From the NCBI GenBank assembly GCA_025996835.1, contig BNTU01000150.1:1-6056 (forward strand): DNA of 6,056 bases, written 5' to 3'. Positions within the stretch are counted from its first letter, which is position 1. The number at the start of each line of letters is the position of its first letter. Shown here one piece after another: positions 1 through 4,757 of this stretch. Below the pieces are notes generated by a model. That model did not search any database and was not told the origin of the DNA. It worked only from the letters and a program-made list of their open reading frames with translations. The translations under genes were made by a program, and so were the position numbers. This DNA comes from Bacteroidia bacterium (GTDB lineage: Bacteria; Bacteroidota; Bacteroidia; Bacteroidales; Azobacteroidaceae).

Positions 1-1063
1 TACCATCCTCTTTCAGGATGCGAATCAGTATTTCGCGGTTATGCTCGTTTTGGGTAAGTTTTTTCAACCGCCCGTAATCCGTTTGCAGGTTCAGGTCAAT
101 AATATATTCGGGCGGTTTTTTAAATTCCAATATCTGACTGAAAAAATACAGCACCATAGCCGGATTATAGACACTGTGTGCACCCGCCTCATTGAACAGA
201 TACCCATCGTAATAGGCTCCCATATCCACATTTATCAGCGCGGGGTCAACACCCGTTTCCTGCATCAGCCATTCCACCTCGTCCTGCGTGAAGCCCATCA
301 TCTCGTTATATTTGGGATTGAGGGTGAGTATAGTGGCAATATTGTAGCCGCTGGTGAGGTCGTCGAGCATCACCGGCGAAATACCGGTGATGAACGTGCG
401 GTTCACGAGTGACGATTTGGCACCATCTTTTATTCTTTCGTAGAAATCGCGCACCACACCGTTGGCTGCTATCACGGATTTATACAAATCTTTCCCCTGA
501 CGTTTACCCATGGCGATGAGGTCGTTTGCGAAATGGTCGTATTCATCGATGATGATATATATTCCTTTTCCTGCGGATTCTACTGCATTAAAGGCTATTT
601 GTAAAGAGCCAATGCCTTTTCTTTCATCATTTATTCGCTGAATGAGAACTTTGCTGTCAGGGATAATATTACGATAAGTGTTGATAAAAGCAGTCACCGT
701 ATCCTGCACTTTTTCGGAAAAAGACTTCACAAATTGTTCTTCGCCGGAAGTATCTAATCCCGAAAAATCAAATTTCAGTACGGCATACGAGTTCCTTTCC
801 GGCGTAGGATGCTCGCCGATATAAAGACCGCCAAACAACTTGTCGAAATTTTCCGCCTCATTGAGGTCGTAATAATACGACAATGTCATGAAAAACAGGC
901 TCTTGCCGAACTTGCGCGGGCGGATGAAAAACTGGTTTTTGTTGGTCTCCTCTTCCAACATCTCAATGAACCGAGTCTTATCCACATAAGCATAATTCTT
1001 AGTCCTTATGCTCTTAAAATCCGAATTGCCATAAGGCAATCTTTTGTATTGCTTTGTTTCCAT
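1..1063 (-). CDS. AAA-ATPase-like protein of the PD-(D/E)XK-linked family (3' end beyond window)
   Basis: The frame is open from ATG at 1063 to the left edge: 354 codons are visible and the C-terminus is missing. Residues 10-60 match the N-terminus of the AAA-ATPase-like family (PF09820): LPYG near 9-12, YVDKT at 26-30, then a Walker A variant RPRKFGKS at 48-55. A Walker B strand IYIIIDEYDHF lies at 168-178 (D173, E174) and a sensor-like FITGISP at 224-230. YYDGYLF (284-290) and VYNPAMVL (298-305) fit the family pattern YDGY...VYNP. Complete members usually run to about 500-580 residues and often end in a PD-(D/E)XK nuclease-like domain, which would lie off the window. The family is often multicopy in Bacteroidota and its role is poorly known, so nuclease or defence activity is only inferred. 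A TAnnTTTG box lies 20 bases before the start, so the gene is probably transcribed alone. The ATG chosen follows an A-rich leader without a strong Shine-Dalgarno. Confidence 0.9.
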   Translation of the reverse strand, partial: METKQYKRLPYGNSDFKSIRTKNYAYVDKTRFIEMLEEETNKNQFFIRPRKFGKSLFFMTLSYYYDLNEAENFDKLFGGLYIGEHPTPERNSYAVLKFDFSGLDTSGEEQFVKSFSEKVQDTVTAFINTYRNIIPDSKVLIQRINDERKGIGSLQIAFNAVESAGKGIYIIIDEYDHFANDLIAMGKRQGKDLYKSVIAANGVVRDFYERIKDGAKSSLVNRTFITGISPVMLDDLTSGYNIATILTLNPKYNEMMGFTQDEVEWLMQETGVDPALINVDMGAYYDGYLFNEAGAHSVYNPAMVLYFFSQILEFKKPPEYIIDLNLQTDYGRLKKLTQNEHNREILIRILKEDG

Positions 1064-1083
1064 CTTTTATGGGATTTAGACTA

Positions 1084-1113
1084 CAAAGATAGGCAAAATA
1101 ATTGAGAATGCAG
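1084..1113 (-). promoter_or_regulatory. Bacteroidota-type promoter for the AAA-ATPase gene
   Basis: On the minus strand TATCTTTG (1091-1084) fits the -7 consensus TAnnTTTG exactly. Nineteen bases upstream is CTG (1113-1111), two of three matches to the -33 TTG. The start codon at 1063 follows 20 bases after the -7 box, leaving a very short leader. Confidence 0.6.
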
Positions 1114-1297
1114 TTTTGCTCAATAACTCACTTCTGCAGTGCTGTGTTATATGGATGTTTCAAAAAAAAGGAAATTTGTCGTGCACCCGCTGTAGGCTGT
1201 CAGGGCAACCTTAAATTTATGTAACCCCCGAATTTGACCGTGCCTTAAAGACATTTCTTCCCGGTAGTCTTCTTAATCTTGTAAAAATCGTGGTTCA

Positions 1298-1321
1298 AGA
1301 CAATCAAAGAGACAACCAAAG
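1298..1321. repeat. 12-bp tandem duplication, two copies
   Basis: AGACAATCAAAG (1298-1309) is directly followed by AGACAACCAAAG (1310-1321), one mismatch. It lies just past the stop codon of the CorC-type gene, in its likely 3' untranslated region. No function can be assigned. Confidence 0.7.
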
Positions 1322-1330
1322 TTCAAACAA

Positions 1331-2605
1331 TCACAATTCAGCCGCATTTTTCTTCACCAGCACTTTATCAATCCGTGCGCCATCCATATCCACTATTTCG
1401 AGCGCAAAATCTTTCCATTCGAGGCATTCGCCGGTTTGGGGGATGTGACCGAGTTCTTCCATGATGAGTCCGCCGAGGGTGTTGTGTTCGTTGTCGGGGT
1501 AGAGGTCACCTAACTTAAAGTAACTCAGGAAGTTGTAGAACGAGCATTGCCCTTCTACGAGGTAGGTGCCATCGGCGCGGGCTATTATTTCCGGGTCTTC
1601 GTGCGGTTCGGGAATTTCGCCTACTATCGCCTCCATGATGTCTTTGAGCGTTACCATACCTTGCACTACGCCAAATTCGTCGATGATGAGCGCGGAATGG
1701 TCGTGCGAGATTTTCATCTGCTCCAACGCCGAATAGACCTCCATGCTTTCGTAAAAATACTGTGCGGGGCGCATCTGGTTGTGAATGTCAAAATTGGGCA
1801 GGTCGATGTGTGTGAAAATATCTTTGATATAAACCATGCCTTCCACATGGTCTAAGTCCTCTTTGCCGACCGGATATTTGCTGTACGGGTTGGTCGAAAT
1901 CAGCTCTTTGATTTCCTCTTTCGACATATCTGTGTCAATCCATTCAATGTCCATGCGGGGGGTCATGATGGACTCCAGGTCGCGGTCGCCGAGCGAAAAC
2001 ACGCGCTCCATGATGTCCTGTTCCACCTGTTGCACTTCGCCATCTTCCGTGCCTTCGCGAATCATCGACTTGATTTCGTCTTCCGTCACGCGGCTGCCCT
2101 CGTCTTTGATGCCCAGCAAGTGTATCATGCCGCTCGCACTGTGCGACAGCAACACGATGAACGGCTTGATGATAAACGCCAAAAAATTCATCGGGGCAGA
2201 AATAAATTTTGAGATATTCTCGGCATAACTCAGGCCGATGCGCTTCGGCACAAGTTCGCCAAACACGATGGAGAGGTATGTTACCACCACCACAATGGTT
2301 ACGTGAGCCACTGAAACGGAATATTCGGGCGGTACCCCCCAGCCTTCCAAAATTGGGCTGAGGCTTCGCGCCCACATCTCACCGGCAAACAACCCCGTCA
2401 AAATATCAATCAGCGTGATGAATATTTGGATGGTGGATAGAAAATTTTCGGGATGCTCTGCCATACCCAAGGCGGCACGTGCCGATTTGCTCCCGTGCAA
2501 AGCCTCCGCCTTGAGGCTCGACTTTCGCGCCGAAATCATGGCTATCTCCGACATCGAAAAAAAACCATTAAGCAGTATAAGAAGCAGCAGTACAGCTATT
2601 TCCAT
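1331..2605 (-). CDS. Hemolysin C / CorC family membrane protein (DUF21-CBS-CBS-CorC_HlyC)
   Basis: This 424-residue protein is complete and of usual length. The N-terminal CNNM/DUF21 transmembrane domain covers about 1-180, with helices near 3-24, 55-75, 97-118 and 138-157. It carries the signature LNGFFSMSEIAMISARK (12-28) and GELVPKRIGL (116-125). Two CBS domains follow (about 205-265, beginning near IMTPRMDIEWI, and 275-330, with SALIIDEFGVVQGMVTLKDI). A CorC_HlyC domain closes the protein (about 338-420). Known relatives are inner-membrane proteins involved in Mg2+/Co2+ efflux or tolerance, with CBS domains that sense nucleotides in some members. The name hemolysin is historical, and the substrate here is not shown. 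The start at 2605 is supported by AAAGGA (2620-2615) ahead of it and by a TAnnTTTG box about 54 bases upstream. It is probably a single-gene unit, because the downstream AAA-ATPase gene has its own promoter. Confidence 0.95.
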   Translation of the reverse strand: MEIAVLLLLILLNGFFSMSEIAMISARKSSLKAEALHGSKSARAALGMAEHPENFLSTIQIFITLIDILTGLFAGEMWARSLSPILEGWGVPPEYSVSVAHVTIVVVVTYLSIVFGELVPKRIGLSYAENISKFISAPMNFLAFIIKPFIVLLSHSASGMIHLLGIKDEGSRVTEDEIKSMIREGTEDGEVQQVEQDIMERVFSLGDRDLESIMTPRMDIEWIDTDMSKEEIKELISTNPYSKYPVGKEDLDHVEGMVYIKDIFTHIDLPNFDIHNQMRPAQYFYESMEVYSALEQMKISHDHSALIIDEFGVVQGMVTLKDIMEAIVGEIPEPHEDPEIIARADGTYLVEGQCSFYNFLSYFKLGDLYPDNEHNTLGGLIMEELGHIPQTGECLEWKDFALEIVDMDGARIDKVLVKKNAAEL

Positions 2606-2658
2606 AAATTAAATTCCTTTGGACTTCTAAAATTTTAAATTCTGTCACAAAACCGGCG

Positions 2659-2688
2659 CAAAGTTACACATAATTTTTCGATTTCCGA
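2659..2688 (-). promoter_or_regulatory. Bacteroidota-type promoter for the CorC-type gene
   Basis: TAACTTTG on the minus strand (2666-2659) matches TAnnTTTG. At the ideal 19-base distance upstream lies TCG (2688-2686), two of three matches to TTG. The predicted leader to the ATG at 2605 is about 45-50 bases and includes AAAGGA. Confidence 0.6.
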
Positions 2689-2706
2689 TATTTTTATTCT
2701 TTTTTC

Positions 2707-2736
2707 TTGCCGTATAAAATAATTATCGTACCTTTG
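2707..2736 (+). promoter_or_regulatory. Bacteroidota-type promoter for the antitoxin-like gene
   Basis: TTG (2707-2709), a 19-base spacer and TACCTTTG (2729-2736) match the Bacteroidota consensus TTG-N19-TAnnTTTG without mismatch. Transcription would begin around 2741-2744, giving a leader of roughly 20 bases before the ATG at 2763. It is divergent from, and about 40 bases away from, the -7 box of the CorC-type gene. Confidence 0.75.
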
Positions 2737-2762
2737 TCGCATCAATTTTTATCAAAGATAGC

Positions 2763-3014
2763 ATGGCTGTAATGACTTATACTGAAAAGAATATTGTGGA
2801 GGCTTACTCAATTTTGTTTAATAACCTCAGCAATATTTGTAGAGAAACTCTGACAAAAAAATTGTTGGATACGAAAAAAACAAAGCGGAAATCTGCTAAT
2901 GGGTTCGACTTATCCTTTGGCGGGTGGGAAAATGCAGACCAAAGTGTGGACGAAATTAAAGCCGAAATCAAAGCCAATCGCAAATTCAGAGAAAAAGACC
3001 CCATATTTGTATGA
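2763..3014 (+). CDS. Antitoxin-like protein of a type II PIN-toxin module
   Basis: This is a complete protein of 83 residues. The N-terminal part (YTEKNIVEAYSILFNNLSNI, about 6-25, then a Lys-rich stretch) and the C-terminal part (FGGWENADQSVDEIKAEIK, about 52-70, then NRKFREK) follow the plan I know from Bacteroidota antitoxins. That plan is a short helix with the Y..LF..LS pattern, a basic linker, then F(G)xW...EI..EI..sRkF. Antitoxins of this kind bind and neutralise a PIN-domain RNase encoded directly downstream and usually repress their own operon. The context agrees: the last codon and TGA overlap an ATG (ATGA, 3011-3014) that opens the remnant of a PIN toxin. The promoter match upstream is perfect. 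A second in-frame ATG at 2772 is an alternative start. No strong Shine-Dalgarno is visible. The family assignment comes from remembered homologs and is not certain. Confidence 0.72.
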   Translation: MAVMTYTEKNIVEAYSILFNNLSNICRETLTKKLLDTKKTKRKSANGFDLSFGGWENADQSVDEIKAEIKANRKFREKDPIFV

Positions 3015-3084
3015 AATATCTATTAGACACAAAGACTTTGACCGTCTTGATGGCATCAAAATTGAAAATTGGTTTGTGCGATAA
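3011..3084 (+). pseudogene. PIN-domain (VapC-like) toxin remnant with internal deletion
   Basis: ATG at 3011 overlaps the antitoxin stop and begins MKYLLDT, the classic VapC start including the first catalytic Asp (D6). After that the reading frame is nonsense and ends at TAA 3086-3088, giving only 25 residues. In another frame the same DNA (about 3028-3084) encodes HKDFDRLDGIKIENWFVR followed by TAA. This fits the C-terminal end of PIN toxins (KDFeRi.GlkieNW). Intact toxins have about 130 residues, so some 300-330 bases coding for the middle of the domain, with the other acidic active-site residues, are gone. The two parts meet around CACAAA (3028-3033), which would occur in both DTN (GACACAAAY) and HK (CACAAA) codons. 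That suggests deletion between short direct repeats. The product cannot be an active nuclease. Confidence 0.78.
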
Positions 3085-3214
3085 CTAAGCTCAAGACCAT
3101 CGTTTCAACGAGTAAGCCAATCTTTTCCATATTCCACCTCCGCTGCTGAAAGGTTAAAACCCCGTTCTGCCAGGAACGCCGGTCCCATCTTCTCTTTGCA
3201 CCAATAAGTGAATT

Positions 3215-4429
3215 TCACCCATTCCCTGCTTTCGTCAGCTTCTGATAATGCTGCGAGGTCATCGAAATGCCTGCTGTGTGGAATGCGTCTTGGATATTGC
3301 TGCGCAAATCGGAGAATATTGCCGGAATTTTGTTGGCATCGGCGATATAGACATTGATTTCGTATTCCACATAAAAATCGTTGAAGCCTACTTCGAGCAC
3401 AAACGGTGGCGGGGTTTGCAGCACATTTTCTGTTTTGAGGGCAGCCCCAATCAGCAGTTCGTGGATGGTGCGCCATGGAGTTTCATAGCTGAATGTTACG
3501 TTCAGGTGGATAATCAGACCGTTGTTTTCGCGTGCCGATTCGCTCAGGTTGGTGGATTGTGCGGTCATGATGTTGGTGTTTGGGATGGTTATGATTTCGT
3601 TTTTTATGGTGCGGATGCGGGTCACGATTGGTGTTCTTTCGATGACGTTGCCAATCATGTCGTTGATTTGGATGCGGTCGCCCATTTGGAACGAGCGCAT
3701 ATAGGTGATGATAATGCCTGCAATCAGATTGCCGAGAGCCGGACCGGAGGCAAACGACATGATGACACCGATGAACACCGTCATCCCCTGAAAAATCGAC
3801 GAATCAGACATTGGCAAATAGGGCCAAATCATCACCACCATTAAAGCGTTGAGTATAAAGCGGATAATGCCAAACGTGGGCTGCGCCCAGTCGGGATAAA
3901 AACCGGTGATTTTCAGCCGTTCAAGCGTAATTTCATTCGACAAATAGCCAATCCCTTTAATAACGTAGCGGAAAATAAACCATATAATGATGATAATGAA
4001 CACATTGGGAATGAAATTGATAATGCTGTGAATAATCGTTTTGAGCGGGTCCCAAATGTAAGAAAACAGTTTCATCGCAATGCCTTCCGTCGCCGGAAAA
4101 ATGCCAAAAATCAATCCGACTGCTATATATATCAGAATGAATATCAGCAGATAACGAAAAATATTAAGAATAAAAAAGACAACTTTTTCTTCGGTAGAAA
4201 TACTCAAAATGGGGTAGTCTTTGATATAAATAGGCTTCAAAAACTTCTGCTTGCGAGCATCCAAAAAAACTTTCAGTCGCGTATAACCATAACTCAACAA
4301 GCGAATAAGACCATACAAAACAAGCAAAATAAGCAAAACCAGCCCAATATTCTCCACCTCCACAGGAACCCCCTCAAGAACCCCCTCAGCAGTCACCCCA
4401 ATACTCTCTTGCAAAATAGAATCACCCAT
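3215..4429 (-). CDS. MscS-family mechanosensitive ion channel
   Basis: This 404-residue inner-membrane protein has about five hydrophobic segments: near 27-47, 83-111, 131-155, 184-205 and the pore helix at about 209-243. The pore-to-beta-domain passage SFASGPALGNLIAGI (225-239) and MRSFQMGDRIQIND (244-257) is diagnostic of MscS (PF00924). IPNTNIM (282-288) is the conserved loop of the beta domain, and the C-terminal alpha/beta domain runs to about 395. MscS proteins open under membrane tension and release solutes on hypo-osmotic shock. The three extra N-terminal helices are common in larger MscS-like proteins, so gating may differ from E. coli MscS. The protein stops soon after TSQHYQKLTKAGNG, where relatives I recall have about 20 more residues. 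The start at 4429 is set by AGGA (4438-4435) five bases upstream, inside an 8-bp repeat. It lies 38 bases after the small membrane-protein gene and is probably the last gene of the operon. Confidence 0.93.
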   Translation of the reverse strand: MGDSILQESIGVTAEGVLEGVPVEVENIGLVLLILLVLYGLIRLLSYGYTRLKVFLDARKQKFLKPIYIKDYPILSISTEEKVVFFILNIFRYLLIFILIYIAVGLIFGIFPATEGIAMKLFSYIWDPLKTIIHSIINFIPNVFIIIIIWFIFRYVIKGIGYLSNEITLERLKITGFYPDWAQPTFGIIRFILNALMVVMIWPYLPMSDSSIFQGMTVFIGVIMSFASGPALGNLIAGIIITYMRSFQMGDRIQINDMIGNVIERTPIVTRIRTIKNEIITIPNTNIMTAQSTNLSESARENNGLIIHLNVTFSYETPWRTIHELLIGAALKTENVLQTPPPFVLEVGFNDFYVEYEINVYIADANKIPAIFSDLRSNIQDAFHTAGISMTSQHYQKLTKAGNG

Positions 4430-4430
4430 A

Positions 4431-4452
4431 AAATTCCTAAATTCCTAAATTC
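4431..4452 (-). repeat. 8-bp tandem repeat carrying the MscS ribosome-binding site
   Basis: AAATTCCT occurs at 4431-4438 and 4439-4446 and is followed by AAATTC, 2.75 copies. On the coding strand each full copy presents AGGA. The proximal one (4438-4435) is five bases from the MscS ATG and the other (4446-4443) is eight bases further away. Confidence 0.8.
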
Positions 4453-4458
4453 AAACAA

Positions 4459-4483
4459 ACTCATAACTCATAACTCATAACTC
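4459..4483 (-). repeat. 7-bp tandem repeat spanning the stop codon of the small membrane-protein gene
   Basis: ACTCATA is repeated perfectly at 4459-4465, 4466-4472 and 4473-4479, followed by ACTC, about 3.6 copies. A related copy (CCATAACTC) follows after two extra C. On the coding strand it encodes the last residues and TGA (4470-4468) of the 83-residue protein. Because the unit is not a multiple of three, gain or loss of a copy to the right of the stop would change the C-terminus. Confidence 0.85.
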
Positions 4484-4719
4484 CCATAACTCTCCTCCTC
4501 GCGTTTCGCCTTAAGCCGAGCCAAAGCCCTCCTAACGCGATAAATCCCATACACAGCCAGAACGAGCGCAATGCCTCCCCTACCCCATCCCGCAATCTGC
4601 GGGAAATAGTTGGTACACAAAAAAACGCCGGAGAGCACCACATAGAACACCGGCATCACACACTCATAAACAAGCGCAATTTTTTCCGTCACCTTATTAC
4701 CTGTCGTTTTATTAGCCAT
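4468..4719 (-). CDS. Small two-helix membrane protein, function unknown
   Basis: This 83-residue protein has two predicted membrane helices, about 13-36 (IALVYECVMPVFYVVLSGVF region) and 47-62 (ALVLAVYGIY region), joined by a short loop. A basic tail follows (RVRRALARLKAKRE). By the positive-inside rule both ends probably face the cytoplasm. It resembles small unnamed Bacteroidota proteins that end a second helix in a YGIYR-like motif, but I cannot give it a function. It sits 24 bases after the PstS-like lipoprotein gene and 38 bases before the MscS gene on the same strand, so co-transcription is likely and an accessory role in the envelope is plausible. The final residues SYGSYEL come from a 7-bp tandem repeat and look like a tail added by repeat growth. 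The upstream leader has three ATG-xAA-TAA units and no clear Shine-Dalgarno. Confidence 0.8.
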   Translation of the reverse strand: MANKTTGNKVTEKIALVYECVMPVFYVVLSGVFLCTNYFPQIAGWGRGGIALVLAVYGIYRVRRALARLKAKREEESYGSYEL

Positions 4720-4727
4720 AATTATTC

Positions 4728-4757
4728 CATTTTTATTTCATTTTTATTTCATTTTTG
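4728..4757 (-). repeat. 11-bp tandem repeat across the lipoprotein stop codon and downstream gap
   Basis: CATTTTTATTT is repeated at 4728-4738 and 4739-4749 and followed by CATTTTTG, about 2.7 copies. On the coding strand it yields consecutive ATGAAATAA, ATGAAATAA and ATGGAATAA units, with ATG at 4752, 4741 and 4730. The first is the end of the lipoprotein gene itself (Met-Lys-stop). The true start of the next gene follows at 4719. Confidence 0.85.

Larger units (their letters stand above)
1064..1330. other. Non-coding stretch between the CorC-type gene and the AAA-ATPase gene
   Basis: No convincing gene is seen on either strand in these 267 bases. The stretch holds the AAA-ATPase promoter at its left end, an A8 run (T8 on the minus strand) near 1163-1170, and a 12-bp tandem duplication at its right end. 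No strong stem followed by a T-tract was found, so where transcription of the CorC-type gene ends is not clear. The part around 1260-1300 (minus strand: a CTTGAACCACGATT segment followed by AAGATT runs) reminds me of dispersed intergenic repeats in Bacteroidota genomes. That is recollection and not something the window can show. Confidence 0.5.

Noticed and set aside
41..412. Plus-strand open frames opposite the AAA-ATPase gene (also 809-1105)
   Set aside because: They are antisense to a frame with Walker A and B motifs and have no recognisable content.
2473..2484. 12-bp palindrome CGGCACGTGCCG
   Set aside because: It lies inside the CorC-type coding sequence, has no loop, and is easily explained by codons for Ser-Ala-Arg residues. 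It is isolated and no regulator is implied.
3156..3178. Possible terminator for the MscS operon: CGTTC/GAACG stem with GGG then TTTT on the minus strand
   Set aside because: The stem has only five pairs and the T-run only four bases, separated from the stem by GGG. Too weak to call.
3105..3476. A 123-codon minus-strand frame overlapping the MscS C-terminus and running past its stop; the last ~39 codons look protein-like
   Set aside because: Most of it overlaps the well-supported MscS frame. The tail does not match the usual MscS C-terminus or any family I know, and the other frames in 3105-3214 look equally plausible, so no gene or frameshift can be claimed.
4588..4604. 7-bp hairpin TCCCGCA/TGCGGGA in the small membrane-protein gene
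   Set aside because: A short stem with a 3-base loop within coding DNA. Such stems are expected by chance at this length and no T-tract follows.
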